This document shows, in pieces, positions 25,907 to 35,900 of a stretch of 50,134 nt of DNA (within the stretch, counting starts at the first letter, position 1; every line of letters begins with the position of its first letter). The notes under the pieces are model-generated. The model worked only from the letters and a program-made list of their open reading frames with translations, did no database searches and had not been told where the DNA came from. The stretch is from Pelagibacteraceae bacterium AG-349-O05 (GTDB taxonomy: Bacteria; Pseudomonadota; Alphaproteobacteria; Pelagibacterales; Pelagibacteraceae): assembly GCA_003281005.1 (NCBI GenBank), contig QCDE01000007.1, forward strand, positions 1-50,134, given 5' to 3'. Position numbers and translations under genes: made by a program.

Positions 25907-26704
25907 ATGTTTAAAAAATTAGCAATAATAATAATTTCTGTTTTTTTGTTTGCATTTAACGCTAATGCTGGTTCTGACAACGAATTAACAATAAACAAAG
26001 ATCAACCAAAAAAAATTAAAGATTGTTTTGAAAAATTAAATCGAGCAACTTTTGCTTTTAATCAGAGTTTGGATAAAACGGTAATCAAACCCATTGCAAA
26101 AGGATATAGAAAATTACCTGATCCAGTTCAAAAAGCAACTAGCAATGCAGTTAATAATTTATCTAATTTAATAACAATTCCAAATAATGTTTTGCAGGGA
26201 GATATTAAATTAGCTTTCATTAATACTGGACGGTTAGTTGTAAATACAACAATTGGAATATTAGGAACAATTGATGTAGCAAACAAGATGGGTTTTCCAA
26301 AGTATATAAAAGAGGATTATGGTCAAACTTTAGGTACCTGGGGTGTGGGACCTGGCTGTTATTTAGTTCTTCCAGTTTTAGGACCTTCGAATTTAAGAGA
26401 TACAGCTGGATCATTTGTAAATGTAATGGGAGGAGATCCTTGGTATAATGCATCAGTACATGGCAATAATGAATTTTTAAGTGAACAAATTTATATTACA
26501 TCCAAAGCTTTAAGCGGTATAAGCTTTAGATCAAATAATATTGAGTCGCTTGATAATTTTGAAAAAAATTCAATCGATTTTTATGCATCAGTAAAAAGTT
26601 TATACACACAAGACAGGGAAAATAAAATTAAAAATAATCAAAGAGGAAACATTGAAGTTCTCTATAAAAACGAAGAAGACTGGGAAGAAATAGATAGTCA
26701 ATAA
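25907..26704 (+). CDS. mlaA: MlaA (VacJ) family phospholipid-transport protein
   Basis: Outer-membrane component that removes misplaced phospholipids from the outer leaflet and hands them to MlaC. The family core is clear: FEKLNRATFAFNQSLDK, YRKLPDPVQKATSNAVNNLSNL, TGRLVVNTTIGILGTIDVANKMGF and EDYGQTLGTWGVGPGCYLVLPVLGPSNLRDTAG. The N-terminus is a plain type I signal peptide (cleavage likely after NANA) and carries no lipobox Cys, unlike E. coli MlaA, which is a lipoprotein. Length 265 residues. The start is fixed by the signal peptide. Followed 22 bp later by mlaC. Confidence 0.94.
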   Translation: MFKKLAIIIISVFLFAFNANAGSDNELTINKDQPKKIKDCFEKLNRATFAFNQSLDKTVIKPIAKGYRKLPDPVQKATSNAVNNLSNLITIPNNVLQGDIKLAFINTGRLVVNTTIGILGTIDVANKMGFPKYIKEDYGQTLGTWGVGPGCYLVLPVLGPSNLRDTAGSFVNVMGGDPWYNASVHGNNEFLSEQIYITSKALSGISFRSNNIESLDNFEKNSIDFYASVKSLYTQDRENKIKNNQRGNIEVLYKNEEDWEEIDSQ

Positions 26705-26726
26705 CCTTAACTAATAATTAACAAAT

Positions 26727-27308
26727 ATGAAAAAAATAATTTTAATATTATTATTATTAAATCTAAATAATCATGTTTACTCAATTGAACCAGATATTTT
26801 TGTTCAATCTACAGTCAATAGAGCATCGCAGATACTTTCAAAAAATATTTCTAAAGAACAAAAGATAGATGAATTAAAGAATATCGCTAAAGAAACTGTT
26901 GATATTAAAGGGGTAGGTTATTATTCGCTTGGTTCAACTAGAAAAGCTTTAAATGAGGATCAAAAAAAACAATATCTTTTTTTATTTGAAAATTATTTTT
27001 TAAAAAGCTTTTCAAGTAGATTATCAGAATATACAAATCCTGAAATAGATGTAAGAAACAAAGAAGTTTTAAATAAAAATTACACAATAGTTAATAGTAT
27101 TTTAGTGGCTACAGAAAACAGACCTGAGGTAAAAATTGACTGGAGAATTTACACAAAGAACCCAAACAATCCACTAATTAGAGATTTAATAATAGAAGGT
27201 CTAAGCTTAGCTAGAACCCAAAAAGAGGAATTTGCGTCAATTTTAAATTCCAATGATGGTGACATTAACGCTCTATTTAAAACTTTAGAGGAATTTTCAA
27301 AAAAATAA
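26727..27308 (+). CDS. mlaC: MlaC-family periplasmic phospholipid shuttle
   Basis: Tgt2/MlaC family protein carrying phospholipids across the periplasm between MlaA and the MlaFEDB importer. It has a cleavable signal peptide (about residues 1-19, MKKIILILLLLNLNNHVYS). The core shows the family pattern: VDIKGVGYYSLGSTRKALNEDQKKQYLFLFENYFL and DWRIYTKNPNNPLIRDLIIEGLSLARTQKEEFASIL. Length 193 is typical. It forms an operon with mlaA; genes for the inner-membrane MlaFED complex are not in the window. The 3' end faces the tRNA pair with a 15 bp gap. Confidence 0.92.
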   Translation: MKKIILILLLLNLNNHVYSIEPDIFVQSTVNRASQILSKNISKEQKIDELKNIAKETVDIKGVGYYSLGSTRKALNEDQKKQYLFLFENYFLKSFSSRLSEYTNPEIDVRNKEVLNKNYTIVNSILVATENRPEVKIDWRIYTKNPNNPLIRDLIIEGLSLARTQKEEFASILNSNDGDINALFKTLEEFSKK

Positions 27309-27323
27309 ATACTCAATAAAGAA

Positions 27324-27400
27324 TGGTGGGCCCGCCAGGACTCGAACCTGGGACCAATACATTATGAGTGTACTGCTCTAACCAACTGAGCTACAGGCCC
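27324..27400 (-). tRNA. tRNA with CAU anticodon, probably tRNA-Ile2 (else elongator Met)
   Basis: 77 nt including an encoded CCA. All arms pair: acceptor GGGCCTG/CGGGCCC (one T-G), D arm with the GTTGGTTA loop, anticodon arm GTACA-CTCATAA-TGTAT with anticodon CAT, and T arm CCAGG-TTCGAGT-CCTGG with the canonical loop. CAU occurs in initiator Met, elongator Met and Ile2 (where TilS modifies C34 to lysidine). G1-C72 rules against an initiator. C4-G69 and C5-G68 match the known TilS determinants of E. coli tRNA-Ile2, whereas elongator Met has U4-A69/A5-U68 there, so I favour Ile2. The identity remains an inference. Confidence 0.9.
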
Positions 27401-27458
27401 AAACTCATACCTAGTTATATCATTTTTATGAAGTTATCAATTAAAGATAATTATCAAA

Positions 27459-27533
27459 TGGTGGGCCGTGTTGGTTACGCTCCAACTACCCCTGCAATGT
27501 CAATGCAGTACTCTACTATTGAGCTAACGGCCC
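27459..27533 (-). tRNA. tRNA-Val(GAC) with non-canonical D- and T-loops
   Basis: 75 nt with encoded CCA. Acceptor GGGCCGT/ACGGCCC pairs 7/7, the anticodon stem CTGCA/TGCAG 5/5 with loop TTGACAT (anticodon GAC at 27501-27499), and the T stem GTTGG/CCAAC 5/5. The T-loop is AGCGTAA instead of the near-universal TTCRANN, and the D-loop AATAGTA has A where G18 is expected. Perfect stems and encoded CCA suggest a working tRNA. Its 5' end is 4 nt after the rpoD stop codon, so it is probably cut out of the rpoD transcript. Confidence 0.85.
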
Positions 27534-27537
27534 TATA

Positions 27538-29361
27538 TTAACTTTCTAAGAAACTTTTTAATTGCTTAGACCTGCTTGGATGTTTTAACTTTCTAAGTGC
27601 TTTAGCTTCAATTTGTCTTATACGTTCACGAGTAACAGAAAACTGTAATCCAACTTCCTCTAAAGTGTGATCGGTATTCATTCCAACTCCAAACCTCATT
27701 CTCAATACTCTTTCTTCTCTCGGAGTTAATGTAGATAAAATTTTTGTAGTAGCTTCACCTAAATTTGATTTTATAGCTTGTTCTAGTGGAGCTAAAGCTT
27801 TAGTATCTTCTATAAAATCACCTAAACTACTGTCTTCCTCATCGCCAACAGGTTTTTCCAATGATACGGGTTCTTTTGAAATTTTTAAAACTTTTCTTAC
27901 TTTATCTAATGGCATTCTTAATTTTTGTGCTAACTCTTCTGGTGTTGCTTCTCTTCCAAACTCACTTAGAATTAATCTTTGGGTACGTACTATTTTATTG
28001 ATTGTTTCTATCATATGAACTGGAATACGAATGGTTCTTGCTTGATCAGCTATAGATCTTGTTATTGCTTGTCTAATCCACCATGTTGCATACGTTGAAA
28101 ATTTGTAACCTCTTCTATACTCAAATTTATCTACTGCTTTCATTAAGCCAATATTTCCCTCTTGAATCAAATCTAAAAATTGGAGACCTCGATTTGTATA
28201 TTTTTTAGCTATAGAAATAACTAATCTTAAATTTGCTTCTACCATTTCTTTTTTTGCAATTCTTGACTCTTTTTCACCTTTTTGAATTCTGCTTACTAAC
28301 TTTTTAAAATCAGTTACTGAAATTCCAAGCTTATGACTTATTTCAATTAATCTCTCTCTTATATTTTTAAATTCATCTTTATTTTTTGTAAAAAAATGCT
28401 TCCAAATAGAATTAGTATCTAAAAATTTTTTAAGATTTGGGTTTATCTCATTACCAACATAAAATTTTATAAACTCATTTCTTGGAATTTTATGGTCCAT
28501 TGCTAGTCTTAATAAGTTTCCCTCTAAAGAAATTATCTTTTTATTTTCTATATAATGCTTCTGAACTAATTCCTCTAATACTGCTGGAGATAATTGAAGA
28601 GATTTTATATTTTCCAATATATCGTGTACTATTTTTTCATATCCTTTTTCTTTAGCAGATGAAAAATTTTTAGTGTTTAAAACACAATCTAATTTTTCTT
28701 TTTGATACTTTATTAATTTAGTATATTCTTTAGTTAAGGTATTTACCGTTTTTAAAACCTTAGGTTTGATTTCAGTTTCCATAGCAGCTAGAGTTGGATT
28801 AAAGTCATCATCCTCTTCTGATGACCCGTCTTCTTTATCTGTTTCTCCAGCATTTTTTTGCTTAGCGCTAGGTCCAGTTGATTCATCTTCCATATAATTG
28901 GTATCTATATCTATGATTTCCCTAACAAGAATTTCATCCTTTTGTAATTTCTCATTCCATTCAAAAAATTGTTGTGCTGTAATTGGGCTTTGGGAGAGTG
29001 CTATTAACATTACATCTTTTCCAGCCTCAATTCTTTTTGCAATTGCTATTTCACCTTCTCTAGATAAAAGCTCAACTCCCCCCATCTCACGCAAATACAT
29101 TCTTATAGGATCATCACTTTTCTCTATTGTCTTGCCGTCTTCTTTATTTGAATTTTCTTTTTTTCTTAAAACCTTAAAATCAGATTTTTTTTCTACTAAT
29201 GTAACATTTGCATCCAGTATATGAATGAATGCTTGAGATAAATTTTCGTCTGATAAATTTCTTTTACCAAGAGATTTACTTAGTTCTTCATAAGTTATGA
29301 AACCTCTGTGTGTTCCACGACCCATTAATCTAGCAAATGATTTAGTTATTATTCTTTCCAC
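27538..29361 (-). CDS. rpoD: RNA polymerase primary sigma factor RpoD
   Basis: Housekeeping sigma70 factor. Region 1.1 is at the N-terminus ([21 protein letters not shown]). Region 1.2 is [30 protein letters not shown]. An acidic non-conserved region contains [12 protein letters not shown]. Regions 2.1-2.4 ([59 protein letters not shown]), 3 (HMIETINKI) and 4.1-4.2 ([42 protein letters not shown]) follow. Length 607 residues. It follows dnaG by 70 bp and runs into two tRNA genes, a macromolecular-synthesis operon layout. Confidence 0.98.
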   Translation of the reverse strand: MERIITKSFARLMGRGTHRGFITYEELSKSLGKRNLSDENLSQAFIHILDANVTLVEKKSDFKVLRKKENSNKEDGKTIEKSDDPIRMYLREMGGVELLSREGEIAIAKRIEAGKDVMLIALSQSPITAQQFFEWNEKLQKDEILVREIIDIDTNYMEDESTGPSAKQKNAGETDKEDGSSEEDDDFNPTLAAMETEIKPKVLKTVNTLTKEYTKLIKYQKEKLDCVLNTKNFSSAKEKGYEKIVHDILENIKSLQLSPAVLEELVQKHYIENKKIISLEGNLLRLAMDHKIPRNEFIKFYVGNEINPNLKKFLDTNSIWKHFFTKNKDEFKNIRERLIEISHKLGISVTDFKKLVSRIQKGEKESRIAKKEMVEANLRLVISIAKKYTNRGLQFLDLIQEGNIGLMKAVDKFEYRRGYKFSTYATWWIRQAITRSIADQARTIRIPVHMIETINKIVRTQRLILSEFGREATPEELAQKLRMPLDKVRKVLKISKEPVSLEKPVGDEEDSSLGDFIEDTKALAPLEQAIKSNLGEATTKILSTLTPREERVLRMRFGVGMNTDHTLEEVGLQFSVTRERIRQIEAKALRKLKHPSRSKQLKSFLES

Positions 29362-29431
29362 AAATATTATGTAAGTTGAAAGGTCTTATATAATCTCAAT
29401 TATATAAAAATCCATTATTAATTTTGGCAGA

Positions 29432-31207
29432 TTAATTGAGATTCTGCTTTTTTTTGAGCTCTTTTAGCTCATTGAATGTAGTCTCACTCATATCAACTGA
29501 AAACTTCGACTCTAATTCCTGGATTCTGAACTCGAGATCATAATTCATTAAATCTCTAGAGATGTCCTCTAATAATTCAATTATTTTTTGATCGTCATCA
29601 GATTGATTTTTTAAAATATGTTTGATTGGAGCAAATTTGTTTATTTTTTCTGTTAATTGAACATCTAATTCAAGATCTTGAATTTTGATTTGCGAACCAG
29701 ATTTCAATTTTTGAATAATCATTTCAAATATTTTTTTGTTAACCTCAGTAAATAATTTAATATTTTCAATCAAATGAATATTTGCTTGCAACAAATCTAA
29801 TTTATTTATTACCAAGTATAATAAAGAAAACTCTTTTAATTCAACTCCGGTCAACAACTGACTTTCTTGAAAATATTTTTTTGTACTCTCTAAAGATTTT
29901 GTTTTTTTTGTATAAAATCTTTTATTATTTTGATTGGAATATGGAGTTAGTTCAGCAATTTTTTCTAAAAAATATTCTAAAACATATTTTTTTATAAAAT
30001 CATCTTTAATTGTGTTTGCAATTTCTCTTAGTTTTTTCTCAAAAATTGCCATTGATGATGGATTATTTTTAGTTTGTTTTTTATAATGAGTAAAAATAAA
30101 TTGATGAATTGATAATTTGCTCTGCTTTGTAAAATCCACAAAATTAGCCTTACCATTTTTATTTACATAGCTATCTGGATCCTCTTTATCAGGCAAAAAT
30201 AAAAATGAAATTTGTTTCTCTGGTTTAAGTTCTTTAATTGAATTTTCTGCTGCTCTAAGAGCAGCTTTATATCCACTTTCATCACCATCAAAACAAATTA
30301 TGATATCATCAAAAAATTGATTTAAAGTTAAAATTTGTTTGTCAGTTAAAGATGTACCAAGATTTGCTACTACATTGTCAATTCTATTTTTACTCAGACC
30401 TACTACATCCATGTATCCTTCAACCAGATAAATATGATCGATCTTATTAGAAAGCTTTCTTGCTATATCCAAATTATATAAATTTGATCCTTTTTTAAAA
30501 AAATTTGTTTCAGGTGAATTTATATATTTGGCTAAGTAATCTAAATTTTCAATTATTCTTCCACCTAAAGCTATCGGTTGGCCTGAAATATTATTGATTG
30601 GAAATATTAATCGACCTCTAAATCTCTCGACATATACTTTTTTTTTCTCATCTAAATAAAATAAACCAGTATCTACTAAAGTTTGTTCGCTATAGTCTTT
30701 TTTTAATTTTTCGAAAAAATTTGGATTTTTTTCTATATATCCAATTTTAAATTTTTTTACTTCATCTTTACCTAGTGATCTATTTTTTAAATAATCTCTA
30801 GCAATCGAACAATCTTCATTTTTTAAAAGTTCATTGTGATAAAAATCTACATAATTACTAAAAATAGATTTATACTCATTCCATTTTCTCTCTCTTTCTT
30901 CATCTTGTTTTGAAAACATATATGGCTGCATGCCTGCTAATTGAGCTAAGTATTTAACTGCCTCTCCAAATTTTAAATTTTGAGTTTTCATCACAAAATC
31001 AAAAATATTTCCATGTTCAGAAGTTGCAAAACAATGATAAAATTCTTTTTCATCATTTACAGTAAATGAGGGTGTTTTTTCATTTTTGAAAGGTGATAAA
31101 CCTACAAATTCTTTACCTCTTTTTTTTAATGAAATACTCTTTGATACTACCGTTGAAACTTTCAACCTATTTTTAATTTCATCAAGATACTCTTTTGGGT
31201 ATTTCAT
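29432..31207 (-). CDS. dnaG: DNA primase DnaG with degenerate zinc-binding domain
   Basis: Makes RNA primers for replication. At 591 residues it has an N-terminal CHC2-type domain, a TOPRIM catalytic core (LVEGYMDVVGL with the catalytic Glu, IICFDGDESGYKAA with the metal-binding Asp pair) and a helicase-binding C-terminal region. In the N-terminal domain the usual Cys-x2-His ... Cys-x2-Cys set reads Ser38, Lys41 (GLSPFKNEKTPSF) and Cys59, Thr62 (YHCFATSEHG), so three of four zinc ligands are replaced while the surrounding fold motif is intact. Its start shares one base with the yqeY stop (TAATG). Confidence 0.96.
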   Translation of the reverse strand: MKYPKEYLDEIKNRLKVSTVVSKSISLKKRGKEFVGLSPFKNEKTPSFTVNDEKEFYHCFATSEHGNIFDFVMKTQNLKFGEAVKYLAQLAGMQPYMFSKQDEERERKWNEYKSIFSNYVDFYHNELLKNEDCSIARDYLKNRSLGKDEVKKFKIGYIEKNPNFFEKLKKDYSEQTLVDTGLFYLDEKKKVYVERFRGRLIFPINNISGQPIALGGRIIENLDYLAKYINSPETNFFKKGSNLYNLDIARKLSNKIDHIYLVEGYMDVVGLSKNRIDNVVANLGTSLTDKQILTLNQFFDDIIICFDGDESGYKAALRAAENSIKELKPEKQISFLFLPDKEDPDSYVNKNGKANFVDFTKQSKLSIHQFIFTHYKKQTKNNPSSMAIFEKKLREIANTIKDDFIKKYVLEYFLEKIAELTPYSNQNNKRFYTKKTKSLESTKKYFQESQLLTGVELKEFSLLYLVINKLDLLQANIHLIENIKLFTEVNKKIFEMIIQKLKSGSQIKIQDLELDVQLTEKINKFAPIKHILKNQSDDDQKIIELLEDISRDLMNYDLEFRIQELESKFSVDMSETTFNELKELKKKQNLN

Positions 31208-31668
31208 TATTTATTCAACAATTCTTTGATCATTGATCCTGCTTTAGAAAAATCAATTTCATCTGCATGAGTTTTTTTTAGTTCACCCATAACTTTTCCC
31301 ATATCTTTTAATGAATTTGCTCCAATTTTCGAAATAACATCTGCACAAATTTTCTTAGTCTCGTCTTCGCTTAGCTGCTTTGGCAAGAAACTTGTTAAAA
31401 TGTCATATTCATTTTGTTCAACCTCTAAAAGATCCGTTCTGTTATTTTTTTTGTAAATATCAATTGATTCGGCCCGCTGCTTAACCATTTTTTTCAAAAG
31501 TTTCTTAATATCCTCATCATCAGTCTCCTTTTTATTGGGGCCTGATCTGTTAACAATGTCCAAATCCTTAATAGAAGATAATATTAACCTATAGGTTGAT
31601 ATTTTATTTTTATCTTTAGATTTTAGAGCATTTTTATATTCGTTTTCGATAGTCTGTTTTAATGACAT
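31207..31668 (-). CDS. yqeY: GatB/YqeY-domain protein
   Basis: 153-residue cytosolic protein of the YqeY family, related to the tail domain of the GatB amidotransferase subunit; the tRNA-linked role is unproven. Family stretches are MSLKQTIENEYKNALKSKDK, TYRLILSSIKDL, VKQRAESIDIYKKNNRTDLLEVEQNEYDILTSFLPKQLSEDE and KDMGKVMGELKK. It heads the yqeY-dnaG-rpoD operon in the place rpsU has in gammaproteobacteria. Divergent from carA. Confidence 0.93.
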   Translation of the reverse strand: MSLKQTIENEYKNALKSKDKNKISTYRLILSSIKDLDIVNRSGPNKKETDDEDIKKLLKKMVKQRAESIDIYKKNNRTDLLEVEQNEYDILTSFLPKQLSEDETKKICADVISKIGANSLKDMGKVMGELKKTHADEIDFSKAGSMIKELLNK

Positions 31669-31744
31669 AATTTTTTAATCTACTTTAAAGAAAAAATTCT
31701 TCAAAAGAAAAATTGTTTTTTTATATTTTTATATTACATCTCTG

Positions 31745-31773
31745 TTGCGATAATAAAGCAATTATTGTATTAA
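31745..31773 (+). promoter_or_regulatory. Probable carAB promoter
   Basis: TTGCGA (31745-31750), 17-nt spacer, TATTAA (31768-31773). Start expected near 31780, about 15 nt before the TTG start codon of carA. It lies in the 126 bp spacer between the divergent yqeY and carA genes; the rest of that spacer is A/T runs without a clear second promoter. Confidence 0.5.
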
Positions 31774-31783
31774 CCTTTAACTC

Positions 31784-31798
31784 ATGAGTTGTAATTGA
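31784..31798 (+). other. Possible four-codon upstream ORF overlapping the carA start
   Basis: ATG AGT TGT AAT TGA (Met-Ser-Cys-Asn) lies between the predicted promoter and carA. Its TGA overlaps the TTG start codon of carA (TTGA), the geometry used for termination-reinitiation. It may be chance; no conservation test is possible here. Confidence 0.2.
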
Positions 31799-32991
31799 AG
31801 AAAAAAGCAAAAAAAACTAACTCAAAAACAAAATCACAAATCAATACAGGCGTTTTAGTTCTTGAAAATAAAAAGGTATTTAAAGGAATTGGAATTGGTT
31901 ACCAAGGAGAAGCTACAGGCGAAGTTTGCTTTAATACATCATTAACTGGATATCAGGAAATCATTTCTGATCCTTCATATGCGGGTCAAATTATCAACTT
32001 TACCTTTCCTCATATAGGAAATGTTGGAACTAATAAAGAGGATCATGAGTCAGATAAAATATGGGCAAAAGGAGTAATAATTAACTCAGAAATAACCTCG
32101 CCCTCAAACTATAGATCTTTTCTACATTTAGACTCTTGGCTAAAGAAAAATAAAATTGTTGGAATTACTGGCTTAGACACCAGAAGCCTAACAAGCTTTA
32201 TAAGAGACAAAGGCGCCCCCAAAGGCACAATTAGTTATTCAAAAAAAGGGAAATTTAATATTAATAAATTGACCAACTCTACAATAAAATGGAATGGATT
32301 AAAAAATCTTGATCTTGCAGAAGTAGTTTCAACCCAGAAAAATTATATTTGGAAAGGTCTTAAAACATGGAAAAAAGAAGTTGGATATAAAAAAAATGAA
32401 GAGAACTCATTTCATGTTGTTGCAATTGATTATGGAATTAAAAAAAACATCTTAAGATATTTCTCTGACTTCAACTGTAAAGTTACAGTTGTCTCCTGTA
32501 AAACTAGTGCAAACAAAATTTTAGCTTTAAAACCAAGTGGAATATTCTTATCAAATGGTCCTGGTGATCCAGCTGCAACAGGGAAATATGCTATAGAAAT
32601 TATTAATGATCTAATTAAAAATAATTTACCTATATTTGGTATTTGTTTAGGTCATCAGATATTAGCATTAGCTTTAGGTGGCAAAACAAAAAAAATGAAG
32701 TTGGGACATAGAGGTGCGAACCATCCTGTTAAAAATTTAGTTCATGACAAAGTTGAGATTACCAGTCAAAATCATGGGTTTGTAGTAGTTGAAGAAACTT
32801 TACCAAAAAAAATTGAAGTAACTCACAAGTCTCTTTTTGATAATACTATTGAAGGAATAAAGCTTAAAAATAAACCAATATTTTCAGTTCAATATCATCC
32901 GGAATCTAATCCTGGACCGCAAGATAGTGTTTATTTGTTTCAAGAATTTATTAATAACATGAAAAAAAATGCCAAAAAGAAAAGATATTAA
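31795..32991 (+). CDS. carA: Carbamoyl-phosphate synthase small (glutaminase) subunit
   Basis: Releases ammonia from glutamine for carbamoyl phosphate synthesis (pyrimidines, arginine). It has the N-terminal CPSase domain ([22 protein letters not shown]) and a class I glutamine amidotransferase domain with nucleophile Cys284 ([16 protein letters not shown]) and His368/Glu370 (SVQYHPE). The only start that covers the family N-terminus is TTG at 31795, because no in-frame ATG exists before the conserved region. The first 16 residues are a Lys-rich extension. Overlaps carB by 23 bp. Length 398 residues. Confidence 0.96.
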   Translation: MKKKAKKTNSKTKSQINTGVLVLENKKVFKGIGIGYQGEATGEVCFNTSLTGYQEIISDPSYAGQIINFTFPHIGNVGTNKEDHESDKIWAKGVIINSEITSPSNYRSFLHLDSWLKKNKIVGITGLDTRSLTSFIRDKGAPKGTISYSKKGKFNINKLTNSTIKWNGLKNLDLAEVVSTQKNYIWKGLKTWKKEVGYKKNEENSFHVVAIDYGIKKNILRYFSDFNCKVTVVSCKTSANKILALKPSGIFLSNGPGDPAATGKYAIEIINDLIKNNLPIFGICLGHQILALALGGKTKKMKLGHRGANHPVKNLVHDKVEITSQNHGFVVVEETLPKKIEVTHKSLFDNTIEGIKLKNKPIFSVQYHPESNPGPQDSVYLFQEFINNMKKNAKKKRY

Positions 32992-35900
32992 AAAAATATT
33001 AGTTGTAGGAGCTGGTCCAATAATTATAGGACAAGCATGTGAATTTGATTATTCAGGGACACAAGCATGTAAAGCTCTTAAAGATGAGGGTTATAAAGTA
33101 GTCTTAATAAATTCAAATCCTGCAACAATTATGACTGATCCAGATGTTGCGGATAAAACTTATATTGAACCAATTACACTAAATGTATTAGAAAAAATTC
33201 TAAAGAAAGAGAAACCCGATGCAATTCTACCGACAATGGGTGGCCAAACTGCGCTTAACCTTGCAATGGAAGCAGAAAAAAAAGGAATTCTAAAAAAATA
33301 CAAAATTGAGTTGATCGGAGCGAATTCTAAAGCAATTTCTAATGCGGAGGATAGAAAGAAATTTAGAAAAAATATGATTGATATTGGTTTAGATTTACCA
33401 AAATCAGAAATCGTAAATAATAATAATCAAGCAGCAAGAGTATTAAAAAAAATTGGTTTACCTGCAATTATAAGACCTGCTTTTACACTAGGTGGGCTTG
33501 GTGGGGGAATAGCCAAAACTAGAAAAGATTATTTCAAGATTGTTAAAAATGGATTGCATGAATCTCCAGTAAGTCAAGTTCTTGTTGAAGAATGTTTAGA
33601 GGGCTGGAAAGAATTTGAGATGGAGGTTGTAAGAGATAAGAAAGATAACTGTATCATCATTTGCTCAATTGAAAATATAGATCCAATGGGAATTCATACG
33701 GGTGACTCTGTAACAATTGCACCAGCTCTTACACTTACAGATAAAGAATACCAAGTAATGAGAAATGCATCTATTGCATGTTTGAGAAAAATTGGAGTTG
33801 AAACTGGAGGATCAAATGTTCAGTTCGCTATCAATCCTAAAAATGGTCGAATGGTTGTCATTGAAATGAATCCACGTGTATCAAGGTCATCAGCACTTGC
33901 ATCAAAAGCAACTGGATTTCCAATTGCGAAAGTAGCTGCAAAATTAGCGGTTGGTTATACTCTGGATGAATTAAAAAATGAAATAACTAAAGTTACTCCT
34001 GCATCATTTGAACCAAGTATAGATTATGTAGTAACTAAAATTCCAAGATTTACATTTGAAAAATTTTCTACTTCTCCTGCAACTTTAGGGACATCAATGA
34101 AATCAGTAGGTGAGGCAATGGCTATAGGAAGAAACTTTAAAGAATCTTTACAAAAAGCCTTGGTGTCTCTTGAAACTGGTTTTTCAGGTTTAGACAGAAT
34201 TTTTGATTTAAATAAAAAGCAAATTGAAAAGAAACTTAAAGAAACTATTCCAAATAAGATATTGCTAGTCGCTGAAGCAATTAGAAAAAAAATAGACTTA
34301 AAGAGAATATATAATTTATCTAAAATTGATCCTTGGTTTTTAGAACAAATTAAAGAGATAGTTGATTGTGAAACACAGTTAAAAACTAAAGGACTTCCAA
34401 GGGATTTTTCAGAATTTAATAGAATAAAATCGATAGGGTTTTCAGATAAAAAACTTTCAGAATTAACTAAAACTTCTGAAGAAATTGTTAGAAGAAAAAG
34501 ATCAGCACTTAAAATACTTCCGGTTTATAAAAAAGTAGATACTTGTGCGGCTGAATTCAAATCTTTCACTCCTTATATGTACTCAACTTACCAAAGAAAT
34601 TTTTCAATTAACTCAGAATGTGAAGCTGATCCATCCAATAAGAAAAAAATAGTTATTCTTGGAGGAGGACCAAATAGAATTGGTCAAGGAATTGAGTTTG
34701 ATTATTGCTGTTGCCAGGCAAGTTTTTCATTAAGAGACGCAGGTTTTGAAACTATAATGGTTAACTGTAACCCTGAAACAGTATCAACAGACTATGATAC
34801 GAGTGATCGATTATACTTTGAACCTTTAAAAGAAGAATATGTTTTTAATATAATCAAAAAAGAGCAAGAAAAAGGAAATCTTATAGGTGTAATAGCCCAG
34901 TTTGGTGGCCAAACTCCGATTAAGCTTGCTAAATTTTTGCACGATAACAATCTTCCAATTTTAGGAACTCAATATACTTCTATCGATTTAGCAGAGGATA
35001 GAGATAGATTTAGAAGTTTATTAAATAAATTAAAGCTTAAGCAGGCGGAGAGTGGAATTGCAAAGACATTTAATCAAGCAATAAAAATTGCAGATAAAAT
35101 AGGATTGCCATTAATGGTAAGACCTTCGTATGTTTTAGGTGGAAGAGCTATGGAGATTGTTCATGAAAAAAATCAGCTTAAAAAGTTTGTTGAAGAAGCG
35201 TTTAAAGCTGCAGAAGAAAATCCAATTTTGATTGATAAATTTATCGATCATGCAATGGAAGTAGATGTGGATGCCATATCAGATGGAAAACAGGTTCATG
35301 TTGCAGGAATTATGCAGCATATAGAAGAAGCTGGCATTCATTCAGGGGACTCTGCATGTAGTCTTCCCCCTGTATCTATCAAACCTTATCTTATTAAAGA
35401 AATTGAAGATCAAACTAAAAAATTAGCGATAGCTTTAAACGTTAAAGGTTTTATGAATATACAGTTTGCCATCAAAAAAGATGAAATTTATGTGATCGAA
35501 GTTAATCCAAGAGCTAGTCGAACAGTTCCTTTTGTATCAAAAGCAAAAGGATTACCTCTAGCTAAAATTGCATCAAGAATAATGGCTGGTGAAAAATTAT
35601 CTAAGTTTAATTTAAAGGATAGATCCAAAGGTATGTATGCGGTTAAAGAAGCTGTATTCCCATTTAATAAATTTCCAAATAGTGACTTGTTGTTAGGACC
35701 AGAAATGAAATCAACTGGTGAAGTTATGGGATTTGATAAAAATTTTGGAATGGCTTTTGCCAAAAGTCAAATAGCGGCAGCTAACTCATTACCAAAAGAA
35801 GGATTGGCTTTCATATCTCTAAAAGACTCACATAAAGACGAAGGATTGGATTTAGCAAAAGATCTTTTAAAACTTAAATTTAAATTATGTGCAACTAAAG

